53,857 nt of DNA from Treponema sp. Its GTDB lineage: Bacteria > Spirochaetota > Spirochaetia > Treponematales > Breznakiellaceae. Under the pieces are notes generated by a model. That model was not told the origin of the DNA and searched no databases. It saw only the letters and a program-made list of their open reading frames with translations. The translations under genes were made by a program, and so were the position numbers. Within the stretch, counting starts at the first letter, position 1. Each line of letters begins with the position of its first letter. Location: assembly GCA_009786455.1 (NCBI GenBank), contig WQTD01000006.1, positions 9,607 to 63,463 on the forward strand. The letters run 5' to 3'. Positions 7,427-14,882 of the stretch are shown here, piece after piece.

Positions 7427-8422
7427 CTAATCTATTCCCGCGGCTTTGCGGAACCGTTTTACTGTGGCGGCGGCAATGGGACGCGCCTTTTGTGCTCCCT
7501 GCTCAAGTATTTTATCAAGAGCGGGAATATCCGCCATGATAGCGTCGTATTTTTCGCGCATTGGAGTGAGACGGCGGTTTACCGCCCCGAATAGCTCTTC
7601 TTTTGCTTCTCCCCAGCCCATTCCTCCGGCGCGGTAACGCTCTGCAAGTTTATCCTGCTCATTTCTTTCCGCAAACAATTTGTAAAGACCGAAAATCTGG
7701 CTTGTGTCAGGATCCTTAGGCTCTTCCACAGACTGGGAATTTGTTGTTATGCGCATAACTGTTTTTCGCAGGGTTTTTTCCGGCGCGAAAAGCGGGATGA
7801 CATTGTTGTAACTCTTGCTCATCTTTCGCCCGTCAAGTCCCGGCACTACAGCGACGTTTTCCTGTATGCCGGCCTGGGGAATTTTTAAAACCTGTTGTTT
7901 GTAATTTGCATTTACAGACTGCGCGATATCCTGCGCCATTTCAATATGCTGCATTTGATCAAGTCCGACAGGTACAATATCAGAATCAAAAATTATAATA
8001 TCGGCGGCCATTAAAATCGGGTATGTAAAAAGCCCCATATTGATTCCGGCATCCATATCGTCGCCTTTTTCAATATTTTTATGGGATGCGTCCTTGTAGG
8101 CGTGAGCGCGATTCATAAGTCCCTTTGATGTGAATGCCATGATCATTGTTGTCAGCTCAAAAACTTCCTGTATGGAACTTTGTCTGTAGAAAATGACTTT
8201 TTCCGGATCAAGACCGGATGCAAGCCAGCCTGCGGCTACATGTCTTATGGCGGAAGCAAGCTCTTTTGGATCTTTTACCGAGTTAAGCGCGTGATAATCG
8301 GCGATAAAATAACGCGCATCATATTCTTTGGCAAGTTCGAGCGCGGGTTTAATCGCTCCGAAATAATTGCCGATGTGCAGATCGCCTGTCGGTTTTATGC
8401 CTGTCAGTGATATTTTCTTCAT
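7427..8422 (-). CDS. trpS: Tryptophanyl-tRNA synthetase
   Basis: A class I aminoacyl-tRNA synthetase of 331 residues that charges tRNA-Trp. The HIGH motif appears as LHIGN (His16), the KMSKS loop as GRKMSKSYNN (residues 200-204), and the tryptophan pocket region as GLDQMQHIEMAQDIA. I start the gene at the ATG at 8422: an in-frame ATG at 8446 would add eight non-homologous residues and sits between the promoter boxes. A TTTACA-17-TACATT promoter ends six bases before the chosen ATG and there is no Shine-Dalgarno, so the mRNA is probably leaderless. No T-box or trp attenuator was seen upstream. Confidence 0.96.
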   Translation of the reverse strand: MKKISLTGIKPTGDLHIGNYFGAIKPALELAKEYDARYFIADYHALNSVKDPKELASAIRHVAAGWLASGLDPEKVIFYRQSSIQEVFELTTMIMAFTSKGLMNRAHAYKDASHKNIEKGDDMDAGINMGLFTYPILMAADIIIFDSDIVPVGLDQMQHIEMAQDIAQSVNANYKQQVLKIPQAGIQENVAVVPGLDGRKMSKSYNNVIPLFAPEKTLRKTVMRITTNSQSVEEPKDPDTSQIFGLYKLFAERNEQDKLAERYRAGGMGWGEAKEELFGAVNRRLTPMREKYDAIMADIPALDKILEQGAQKARPIAAATVKRFRKAAGID

Positions 8423-8428
8423 AAAGAC

Positions 8429-8457
8429 AATGTATCGGCTTATCAAAATTGTGTAAA
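8429..8457 (-). promoter_or_regulatory. trpS promoter
   Basis: TTTACA (8457-8452), 17-base spacer, TACATT (8434-8429) on the - strand. It lies six bases from the trpS ATG and helps decide that start. Confidence 0.5.
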
Positions 8458-8548
8458 GTAAGTTAATCTGCGCTTAAAAAACAGCGTTTATACGATGCCT
8501 AAAATTATTTCTATACTCACATATTAACATTTATTGTAATATTAATCA

Positions 8549-8914
8549 GTGAAGATAAAAATCCCTGATATGATAATAATACTTGCTGTTTCAGGATTCA
8601 CTTTTTTTTCCGCGTATACAGCGTTTTTCAATAAGCAAAGTTCGTCTCAGGTTTTGATAAAAGGGCAGAACAGCCAGTGGATTTTTCCTGTTGATGCCGG
8701 GGAAACTGTCGCCGTCTCGGGACCTTTGGGCGATACGATTGTCCGCATACAGGACAACAGGACATGGGTGGAATCTTCACCGTGTAAAAATCAAAACTGC
8801 GTCGCTTCAGGTTTTATTAAGAGACAGGGACAATGGGCGGCATGCCTGCCGAATAATGTCCTTCTTGTCATAAACGGAACAAAGGATGATGATGTCGATA
8901 CTGTCGCATGGTAA
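8549..8914 (+). CDS. NusG domain II-containing protein
   Basis: This 121-residue protein with a GTG start has one N-terminal membrane anchor (residues 8-26) and then a small beta domain matching the NusG domain II family. It contains VRIQDNRTWVESSPCKNQNC, where CKNQNC is the usual cysteine pair, followed by an AACLPN and a VLLVING strand. Despite the name, such proteins are not transcription factors; they are membrane-anchored extracytoplasmic proteins found beside Gx transporters and flavin-related genes. It is the first gene of a tight cluster: the next gene overlaps its last 23-29 bases. The function is not established. A role with flavin or quinone handling is inferred from its neighbours. 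Confidence 0.8.
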   Translation: MKIKIPDMIIILAVSGFTFFSAYTAFFNKQSSSQVLIKGQNSQWIFPVDAGETVAVSGPLGDTIVRIQDNRTWVESSPCKNQNCVASGFIKRQGQWAACLPNNVLLVINGTKDDDVDTVAW

Positions 8915-9470
8915 TGACGATTACATTGCGCGTAACAGTAATGCCGTTGCAGGCAATAACATTGCTCTGCTTGCGGCTTTTTGTTTTTTTCTTTCTGCTG
9001 TTGAATACATGATCCCGAAACCCCTGCCGTTTTTAAGACTCGGACTTGCCAATCTTCCGCTGATGCTGGCGCTGGATATTTTTTATTTCCGTAATTTTTT
9101 GATTTTGGTCTTCTTGAAAATAATCGGGCAGGCGCTGATAACGGGAACTCTTTTTTCCTATGTTTTTTTATTTTCCCTGGCAGGAACCCTGTTTTCTGCG
9201 CTGTTTATGCGGTTTTTACGCAGAACATTTAAACAAAAAATTTCTTTTTTGGGAATAGGAACAGCAGGCGCTTTTTTTTATAACGCGGCTCAGCTTTTAA
9301 TTGCCTGGTTTTTTATTTTTGATGAAAACGTGCGTTACATTGCGCCTGTTTTTTTGGCAGCGGGGCTTGTTACAGGTATTGTCTTTGGAATTTTCTGCGA
9401 AATGTTTTCCAGGAGATCGAAGTGGTATCAAAATATTTTAAAAGAGAGCGGGAAAAATGGAAAGAAGTAA
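8886..9470 (+). CDS. Gx transporter family protein (ECF S-component-like; 'heptaprenyl diphosphate synthase component I' family)
   Basis: A polytopic membrane protein of about 190 residues with five to six hydrophobic segments. The segment PKPLPFLRLGLANLPLMLAL is the hallmark of the Hpre_diP_synt_I/Gx transporter family, which belongs to the superfamily of ECF vitamin-transport S components, despite its enzyme-like database name. Three consecutive ATGs (8886, 8889, 8892) follow AAAGG; the third, at 8892, has the best spacing. The gene overlaps the NusG-domain gene upstream and the EcfT-like gene downstream, so the three are one transcription and translation unit. The cargo is unknown. Flavin or a flavin precursor is plausible because apbE lies nearby. 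Confidence 0.82.
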   Translation: MMMSILSHGNDDYIARNSNAVAGNNIALLAAFCFFLSAVEYMIPKPLPFLRLGLANLPLMLALDIFYFRNFLILVFLKIIGQALITGTLFSYVFLFSLAGTLFSALFMRFLRRTFKQKISFLGIGTAGAFFYNAAQLLIAWFFIFDENVRYIAPVFLAAGLVTGIVFGIFCEMFSRRSKWYQNILKESGKNGKK

Positions 9471-10053
9471 AATTTACGAGGATTTTTTCAGCGCAAAATC
9501 CCTTTTTATTACGGGCTTTCTGATCATGCCGGCTTTGCTTTTCAATCCCATTACAAAACACAGGGTAATTTTATTCATATTTTTTTTCCTTTTGGCATGG
9601 CTTTCCGGGAAAAAACCAAATATTCTTTTGACATTATCGGTAATAACAGGGATTATCTTTTTCAATCTGCTCATACCCTATGGACGCGTTCTTTTTTCCA
9701 TCGGTCCTTTTAAAATAACATCGGGCGCGCTGGAAGCGGGAATACACAGGGCGGCGACCTTTGAGGCGCTTGTAATGCTGTCAAAAGTTTTTATCAGACA
9801 GGACCTTAAACTGCCCGGCGCTTTCGGCAAACTGCTGGGGGATTCGCTTTTTATTTTTTCTGCGCTGACAAGCAGGAAATATCACATAACAGGCAAAAAC
9901 CTTATATGTGAAATTGACAATTTGATGCTCGAATTAAGCGGGAAAGAAATTTGCGTTCCTTCTTTACAGGAGCGAAAAACAAAACCGGCAGGGCATTTAA
10001 TTCTTGCAGTTGTTGTTTTAATATCATGGCTTGTTTTATCATTAAACGGTTAA
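9457..10053 (+). CDS. Putative EcfT-like membrane protein
   Basis: This 198-residue protein has four to five hydrophobic segments in its first 90 residues and one at the very C-terminus. The middle carries a KITSGALEAGIHRAATFEAL segment that recalls the 'GL-AG---A-R' helix of EcfT/CbiQ energy-coupling transmembrane proteins. The similarity is remote and no ATPase genes are present here. It overlaps the Gx transporter gene by 14 bases, and a paired S component and EcfT-like protein make an ECF-type importer a reasonable reading. It could instead be an unrelated treponemal membrane protein. The start at 9457 follows an AGCGGGAAAA stretch. Confidence 0.55.
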   Translation: MERSKIYEDFFSAKSLFITGFLIMPALLFNPITKHRVILFIFFFLLAWLSGKKPNILLTLSVITGIIFFNLLIPYGRVLFSIGPFKITSGALEAGIHRAATFEALVMLSKVFIRQDLKLPGAFGKLLGDSLFIFSALTSRKYHITGKNLICEIDNLMLELSGKEICVPSLQERKTKPAGHLILAVVVLISWLVLSLNG

Positions 10054-10059
10054 TATAAT
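10031..10059 (+). promoter_or_regulatory. Promoter of the alkaline phosphatase-superfamily gene
   Basis: TTGTTT (10031-10036), 17 bases, TATAAT (10054-10059). The perfect -10 box ends seven bases before the ATG at 10067, giving a leaderless or nearly leaderless message. Confidence 0.5.
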
Positions 10060-10066
10060 TAAAATT

Positions 10067-11218
10067 ATGCTGATTATAAGTTACGATGCAATCGGAGACA
10101 GTGAGTTTGAAAAATTATCAGGTTATCCCGTATTTGCTTCTTTTTTAAAACAATCCGCTGTGTTCCGCGATGTAAGTACTGTTTTTTTAAGCAATACATA
10201 TCCTGTTCATACTTCTGTCGTTACTGGAGCACTGCCTGAAGTACACGGCGTTACGTCAAATACTGCCGCTTTTCCTTCTGCCGATCCCCTCTGGAACTGC
10301 AATGAAGAAATAATAAAAGCAAAAACAATCTGGCAGCTTGCGTCAGAAAAAGGTTTGAAAACCGCCGCTGTTTTATGGCCTGTAACAGCCTTTTCTAAAA
10401 CAATAAATTATAATGTTCCGGAAGTAAGGGCAAGACCGGGAAAAAACCAGGTGCTGACAAGTCTGAAGGCAGGAAGCGCGTTTTTGCAGCTTAAACTGTT
10501 TTTACGCCACCGCGCTTTACTGAATGGAATCAAACAGCCTAATCTTGATAATTTTTCCGCTGCCTGTATGGCTGATATTCTTCGTGAAAAAAAGCCGGAT
10601 ATTTGTCTTGTTCATTTAACCGCTTATGACGCTATTTGTCATGACAGCGGGCCCCGAAGCGAAGCGCTGGAAACGGCTTACCTTGCAATGGATAAAAACC
10701 TTGAGATCCTCCTTGACGCCTACAGCGACGGTGATATCATTCTTTTTTCAGATCACAGTCAGGTTAATGTACATACAGTTCTTGATCCGAATGCTGAGCT
10801 TGTAAAAGCAGGATTGATGAATAAAAACGGCGGCGTGTATTTTCCCGGCGAAAGCGGCTGTTTTTTTGAATTATGCGGAGGAGCGGCGTTTTTTCACGCA
10901 GGGAAGCTGAACGCGGATCAAATAGGTGAGGTTAAATTAAATACAGGGCGAGGCGAAGGGTTTTGCAGGTTTTTAACTCCCGCCGAAATGCGTGAATCGG
11001 GGCTTGGAGGAGCGGCTTTCGGTTTTTGCGCAAAAGAAGGTTTTTGTTATGAATTTTCCGGGACAGAAAAAAAAGGAAATCACGGCTATCCTCTTGACAT
11101 GTCCTGCTATACAGTTTTTTACATGGTAAAGGGATGCGGGCTTGAGTCCGGAAAAGTAACGAAAGGCGGAAGTCTCCTTGATATAGCTCCCCTTGTAATC
11201 AGGCATTTAGGACTTTAA
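10067..11218 (+). CDS. Alkaline phosphatase superfamily protein (type I phosphodiesterase/nucleotide pyrophosphatase-like)
   Basis: This 383-residue protein matches the NPP-type phosphodiesterase family. Asp6 in LIISYDAIGDSE is the first metal ligand. Thr in LSNTYPVHTSVVTG is the predicted nucleophile. VHLTAYDAICHDSG supplies the second-metal Asp and His, ILFSDHSQ the Asp-His pair, and GNHGYP the final His. All positions needed for two-zinc catalysis are visible, so it should hydrolyse a phosphodiester or pyrophosphate. No signal peptide is seen, which is unusual for the superfamily and implies cytoplasmic action, perhaps on nucleotides or FAD. The natural substrate is unknown. It is convergent with apbE, with the two stops overlapping by four bases. 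Confidence 0.82.
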   Translation: MLIISYDAIGDSEFEKLSGYPVFASFLKQSAVFRDVSTVFLSNTYPVHTSVVTGALPEVHGVTSNTAAFPSADPLWNCNEEIIKAKTIWQLASEKGLKTAAVLWPVTAFSKTINYNVPEVRARPGKNQVLTSLKAGSAFLQLKLFLRHRALLNGIKQPNLDNFSAACMADILREKKPDICLVHLTAYDAICHDSGPRSEALETAYLAMDKNLEILLDAYSDGDIILFSDHSQVNVHTVLDPNAELVKAGLMNKNGGVYFPGESGCFFELCGGAAFFHAGKLNADQIGEVKLNTGRGEGFCRFLTPAEMRESGLGGAAFGFCAKEGFCYEFSGTEKKGNHGYPLDMSCYTVFYMVKGCGLESGKVTKGGSLLDIAPLVIRHLGL

Positions 11219-12285
11219 TCAGCAAGTATAAAAGATTTATCAGTTAATGTAAAATTGACTCCTGCCGTTACGCGCACAGTGCTGTCGTCAAATACAAATA
11301 CCGCTTCAGTTTCAGGAAGGGACTCGGCGAGCGTCCTTCCTTTTTCGTATCCCGATACAAAGACTGCCGTCGATAAAGCGTCCGCGTCCATTGAAACAGG
11401 CGTTATAACCGTTACAGAAACAAGACCGTTTTCGGCAGGATACCCGCATGAAGGATCAAAGAGATGATGATATTTTTTTCCGTCTTTTTCGAAATAACGT
11501 TCATAAACGCCGGATGTTACCACACTTTGATTACGCCGATTTGATATGTTTAAAATTCCGATGTATTCGCCGCGATTTGTATTCGGTTTTTGAACGCCCA
11601 CTCTCCACGGGCTTCTGTCTTTTTTTTCTCCGTGTAAAATAATATTTCCGCCAAGATCAATTATCGCGCCTTTAACACCCGCGTTTTTAATAATTAACGT
11701 CGCTTCATCGGCGGCATACCCCTTTGCGATTCCTCCCAAATCAAGAGCCATACCGTTGTTTTTTAGGAAAACGCTTTTTTCCTGCGCGTTCATCTCGATA
11801 TCCTGCCAATTTATGAGAAGCAGCGCTTCTTCAATCTCTTTCCGGGACGGAAGGCGCGGATTATCGCCTGTTATTCCCCAAAGAGACACAAGAGGTCCAA
11901 CGGAAGGATCGAAGGCGCCGTCTGAAATTTGCGCGTAATGGATTGCGCTTTCAATAACCTTGAAAACATCTTCATGAACATTTACAGGAGAAATTCCCGC
12001 GGCGGCGTTTATCCTGCTGATATCGGAAGTTTCTATATTCACGCTCATAAGGTTTTCCATTTCGCGGATTCTGTTAAATATTTTATTGTAAGTATTGCTG
12101 TCCGCTTTATCAAAAAGCGTAACAGTGCAGACAGTTCCCATAGCGAACTCTGAACGGAAAGCCTCAGTTTGCGTACAGGAAGAAAAAACGACAAAAAATA
12201 TCACACAGAGGAAAATAGTTAATTTAAATTCTCCGTGCCGCCGTGCCGCTGTGCGTTGAATTTTCGTGGAATTGTTAAAGTCCAA
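11215..12285 (-). CDS. apbE: FAD:protein FMN transferase (lipoprotein)
   Basis: ApbE attaches FMN from FAD through a phosphoester bond to a Ser/Thr of exported target proteins. Family marks include EFAMGTVCTVTLF, DGAFDPSVGPLVSLWG, ALDLGGIAKGYAADEA, IIDLGGNI, VVTSGVYERYF, HHLFDPSCGYP and MDADALSTAVFVSG. A signal peptide with lipobox FSSC makes it a membrane lipoprotein on the outer side of the inner membrane. The only in-frame start before the signal peptide is a TTG at 12285. The first 20 codons include an odd GC-rich octamer repeat (12233-12256). The gene overlaps the anti-sigma gene, so it is probably under ECF-sigma control. No FMN-binding target domain is visible in the window. Confidence 0.93.
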   Translation of the reverse strand: MDFNNSTKIQRTAARRHGEFKLTIFLCVIFFVVFSSCTQTEAFRSEFAMGTVCTVTLFDKADSNTYNKIFNRIREMENLMSVNIETSDISRINAAAGISPVNVHEDVFKVIESAIHYAQISDGAFDPSVGPLVSLWGITGDNPRLPSRKEIEEALLLINWQDIEMNAQEKSVFLKNNGMALDLGGIAKGYAADEATLIIKNAGVKGAIIDLGGNIILHGEKKDRSPWRVGVQKPNTNRGEYIGILNISNRRNQSVVTSGVYERYFEKDGKKYHHLFDPSCGYPAENGLVSVTVITPVSMDADALSTAVFVSGYEKGRTLAESLPETEAVFVFDDSTVRVTAGVNFTLTDKSFILAD

Positions 12286-12754
12286 AGCGCTCTGAGAGTT
12301 CTTTTAAGTGGCTGCCGATAAAAAACACGCAGTATGTTGTCAGAATAATGCCGATTGTGATTCCCGCCGGAAGCAAAAAGGAAATACCTGTTTCATTTGC
12401 TATCTTTTTAAAATCAAACCCGAAAAAGGCGGTTCCCAGCGAAACAAGGATTATTAAACCTGTTATAACCCAGCCTCTTGTTGAAAGACCTCCCGGGACG
12501 GCTGTAATTTCCATATCTTCTTCGGCTGCGATTTTCATCATTATGGAATCTTCAAGATCGGGTGATAAATAAAATAACTCTCTTCGTAAAATATTTCTTG
12601 CTTCTTCAAGGCGTTTAACCTCACCTGCGCAGTTTTCGCAGAAAAAGGTATGTATCCAAACCTGTATTTGATCGAATAACGGCATGGAATCCTGCGGGTC
12701 ATGTTTGTTTCCCGAATATTCATAAATTAAATCCATTGTCTTTAAACAATTCAT
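12275..12754 (-). CDS. Anti-sigma factor (zinc-finger and two membrane segments)
   Basis: The N-terminal half contains HTFFCENCAGEVKRL, the H-x3-C-x2-C core of zinc-binding anti-sigma (ZAS) domains. Two hydrophobic helices follow (GWVITGLIILVSLGTAFFGF and FLLPAGITIGIILTTYCVFF), so the sigma-binding domain faces the cytoplasm from the inner membrane. I choose the ATG at 12754 because an AGGAG ribosome binding site lies six bases upstream. An ATG at 12775 is also in frame and would overlap the sigma gene. It sits directly after the ECF sigma gene, the normal position for its regulator, and its stop overlaps the apbE start. The periplasmic part is very short, so the sensed signal is unclear. Confidence 0.8.
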   Translation of the reverse strand: MNCLKTMDLIYEYSGNKHDPQDSMPLFDQIQVWIHTFFCENCAGEVKRLEEARNILRRELFYLSPDLEDSIMMKIAAEEDMEITAVPGGLSTRGWVITGLIILVSLGTAFFGFDFKKIANETGISFLLPAGITIGIILTTYCVFFIGSHLKELSERFGL

Positions 12755-12767
12755 CATGAACTCCTGT

Positions 12768-13349
12768 TTATTCATCCGACAATATTTTAAGTTTGTCTCT
12801 TAACAATGTCTTCGCCCTGAATACATGAGATTTAACAGTGTTAACCGGTATGCCGGTAATTGTTTCAATCTCCTGATACGAACGGTCAAAAAAGAAAAAT
12901 AAATCAACGCAAATACCATAACGCTGAGGCAGTTCCTTTACTGCCGCGTTAACAGCGTCTCTAGCCGTTTTCCGAAGCATAAGCCGCTCCGGAGTTTCTC
13001 CGTTGCAGATCAGCTTGTTCATGTCTTCTTCGGCAAGGCTGTGGTATTCCTTCCTCCTGTTCACTTCGTTAATCGCTGTGTTATACGCAATTCTGTACAG
13101 CCATGTTGAAAAACGGCTTCTTCCTTCAAAACCGCCCAGGTTACGGTATGTTTTTAAAAAAACATCCTGCGTAAAATCGGAAGCGTCCTCGCTGTTGCTG
13201 AAAAAACTCAATCCCATTGCATAAACCGCTTTTTCATGCCGCCTGACAAGCAGCCTGAAAAGATCCTTTTGCCCTGTAATAATCTGACCTACGATAATTT
13301 CATCGTTAAGATCAGACTCTATTTTTACTTCCTCCCCGGCGTCAGCCAT
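12768..13349 (-). CDS. ECF-type RNA polymerase sigma factor
   Basis: This 193-residue protein has the two-domain ECF layout. Region 2 covers DFTQDVFLKTYRNL and SRFSTWLYRIAYNTAINEVNRR (residues about 60-105). Region 4 covers LPQRYGICVDLFFFFDRSYQEIETITGIPVNTVKSHVFRA (about 140-185) with its helix-turn-helix. Regions 1.1, 1.2 and 3 are absent, as in ECF factors. It overlaps the upstream small membrane gene by eight bases and is followed by its anti-sigma factor and apbE, all on the - strand. Autoregulation from a promoter upstream of 13683 is likely, but I could not identify an ECF consensus by eye. Confidence 0.93.
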   Translation of the reverse strand: MADAGEEVKIESDLNDEIIVGQIITGQKDLFRLLVRRHEKAVYAMGLSFFSNSEDASDFTQDVFLKTYRNLGGFEGRSRFSTWLYRIAYNTAINEVNRRKEYHSLAEEDMNKLICNGETPERLMLRKTARDAVNAAVKELPQRYGICVDLFFFFDRSYQEIETITGIPVNTVKSHVFRAKTLLRDKLKILSDE

Positions 13350-13683
13350 TTCGTTTTTCGCTGCGCTTTATCAAATAATACGTAATAAATCCGATACCCA
13401 TCGACAACGGTATAATCCCGCCCAAAAGACCGTAGGAAGCTCCTTCAATAATTGAAAGTAAAACTGTTAATGCTGTGCCTACAGTGCTTAACAGTAAACC
13501 TGACAGCAGGCTGAAAGGAAGCAGGTTAAACTCCTGTTTTTTATACTGCCCTGCCTGAATTAAGAGCGTTTTCTGCCTGTGATTCCACAAAAGGTAGAAA
13601 AAAATGACTGTGCAGCCCATTACAATTCCAACAATGGGAATTATCGCAATTATAACCTGGGCAGCTGATGATATTCCTTCCAT
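13342..13683 (-). CDS. Small membrane protein preceding the ECF sigma factor
   Basis: A protein of 113 residues with three hydrophobic segments: IIAIIPIVGIVMGCTVIFFY, LSGLLLSTVGTALTVLLS and GGIIPLSMGIGFITYYLI. The layout (N-terminal helix, Trp-Asn-His loop, two C-terminal helices) resembles the DUF6249 type of small bacterial membrane proteins often found beside ECF sigma genes. The start at 13683 is set by an AGGAG seven bases upstream; the in-frame ATG at 13722 has no such site. Its stop overlaps the sigma start by eight bases, so it is the first gene of the sigma operon. It may contribute to sensing, but this is inference from position. Confidence 0.65.
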   Translation of the reverse strand: MEGISSAAQVIIAIIPIVGIVMGCTVIFFYLLWNHRQKTLLIQAGQYKKQEFNLLPFSLLSGLLLSTVGTALTVLLSIIEGASYGLLGGIIPLSMGIGFITYYLIKRSEKRNG

Positions 13684-13768
13684 TTTCAAACTCCTGAGTG
13701 TATTGTATGCCTTTACTTTCACTCAGTCTATATTTGGACACCATGAAATTTCCAGCGGTTGCGGACGA

Positions 13769-14293
13769 TTATAAACCCGCATCCAGTATCATCATGTCGC
13801 TGAAGTAAAGAGCTTCGATATTGCCTAGACGCAGGGCATTGTTATAAAGCAGGAGAATTTCGGATTTGGCTTTTTCTTCATCAATTTGATTTACGCGTAC
13901 GGCAGGAAGCGATGAAAAATAATTTGATGCGATTGATTTTAAGTCGTCTGTTTTTGCGGCAAGTTCTTCAGTGAAGGCTGTATCATTGTGATAATACGGG
14001 AACGCGATTGACAGGATTAATGTTGATTGATTTGAAAGCGGGATTCTCAAGCGTCCCAACCCTGAGAAAACGCGGATATCCTCGTTATATGCCTGCACTG
14101 TCTGACCGGTGTCTGATGTTTTACCGAGCTGTAAAAGCGGCTTTGCGTCATCAGAACGCGCTATGCCAAAGATGGTGCCTATTACCAGCAGCAAAATTAA
14201 TGCGCCTGTTATGGAGAGCAGGGTAATATGGAGAATTCGTACGAATTTCGGATTTAATGTAATTGGAAATTTCACGTGTTCATGGTAGCGCAA
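13769..14293 (-). CDS. FliL-like single-pass membrane protein
   Basis: The protein is about 174 residues, with one transmembrane helix (residues 22-46, HITLLSITGALILLLVIGTI) and a periplasmic domain. The domain looks like the FliL/stomatin-related fold: a LILSIAFPYYHND strand, a helix with 'ELAAKTDDLKSIASNYF', and the ending LRLGNIEALYFSDMMILD. That ending matches FliL's C-terminal 'G-V--VYFTDFVIQ'. FliL proteins sit around the flagellar stator. This copy is isolated from flagellar genes, so it may be a paralogue with another envelope role. The start is uncertain: TTG at 14293 or GTG at 14275, neither with a ribosome binding site. Confidence 0.55.
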   Translation of the reverse strand: MRYHEHVKFPITLNPKFVRILHITLLSITGALILLLVIGTIFGIARSDDAKPLLQLGKTSDTGQTVQAYNEDIRVFSGLGRLRIPLSNQSTLILSIAFPYYHNDTAFTEELAAKTDDLKSIASNYFSSLPAVRVNQIDEEKAKSEILLLYNNALRLGNIEALYFSDMMILDAGL

Positions 14294-14406
14294 ATCGGGA
14301 AAAATGTCAGCATTCGGGCAGAATCGTAACTAATTGAACATTGTGTGCCTATTATCAATGGAATTTTTTATGTTGATTCATTTATGTATTGTAATATCAA
14401 AAAACC

Positions 14407-14754
14407 TCACTTAATTACGTTATTTTCCTGTTCTTTCAGCACTTTAATTATTTTGATAACAAGACGCTGGTTTTCGGGGCTAAGTTTTTCGGCTGCTTCG
14501 ACTATTTGCCGAATTTCAAGCGGCAGCGGCGTTTTTTTTTTACAAGGTTTCCCTTCATTGCCAGTTACCAAATATTCAACAGAAACCCCCAGAGCTTGGG
14601 CGATTTTTACAGCTGTTTCTGCATTAGGAAGGGCATTATGGGTATTTAAGTAATTATCCAGCGTATGTTTTTTTATCCCTGTTTTTAAAGATAATTCCTT
14701 AACCATAATCCCCGAATAAATTAATTCAGATTTAAAATTTTCCTTAAATCCCAT
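14407..14754 (-). CDS. XRE-family (cI/Cro-like) transcriptional regulator
   Basis: The 115-residue protein has an N-terminal helix-turn-helix of the HTH_3 type (residues about 10-65: ELIYSGIMVKELSLKTGIKK, then HTLDNYLNTHN and AVKIAQALGVSVEYLVTG). A C-terminal helical tail ends in a basic, amphipathic 'LSPENQRLVIKIIKVLKEQ' segment that could dimerise. The ATG at 14754 is preferred over the TTG one codon upstream. It is divergent from the broken LPP20-like gene across a 128-base AT-rich region holding a perfect 14-bp palindrome and related AGAATA half-sites, a likely operator. Such regulators often control mobile or accessory loci. Confidence 0.85.
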   Translation of the reverse strand: MGFKENFKSELIYSGIMVKELSLKTGIKKHTLDNYLNTHNALPNAETAVKIAQALGVSVEYLVTGNEGKPCKKKTPLPLEIRQIVEAAEKLSPENQRLVIKIIKVLKEQENNVIK

Positions 14755-14818
14755 CAAATTTCAGACTAATTAAAAAAGAATAATAAGTTGTTGACAATAT
14801 TCTTATTCAATGTTAAAT

Positions 14819-14850
14819 ATTTATATTATTCTGAAAAGAATAATATAAAT
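14819..14850. promoter_or_regulatory. Perfect 14-bp inverted repeat, putative operator
   Basis: ATTTATATTATTCT (14819-14832) is followed after GAAA by its exact complement (14837-14850). The core half-site TATTCT/AGAATA also occurs at 14777-14782 (AGAATA) and 14798-14803 (TATTCT), around a TTGACA at 14791-14796. It lies between the XRE regulator and the divergent gene at 14883, so it is a probable binding site for that regulator. It could also form an RNA hairpin in the downstream leader. Confidence 0.6.
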
Positions 14851-14882
14851 AAAATATGTAAAATTACATAATTAAGGGTTTT

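Noticed and set aside
12275-12285. Frameshift joining the anti-sigma gene and apbE
   Set aside because: The overlap is a normal coupled stop/start, both frames are intact and both products are full length.
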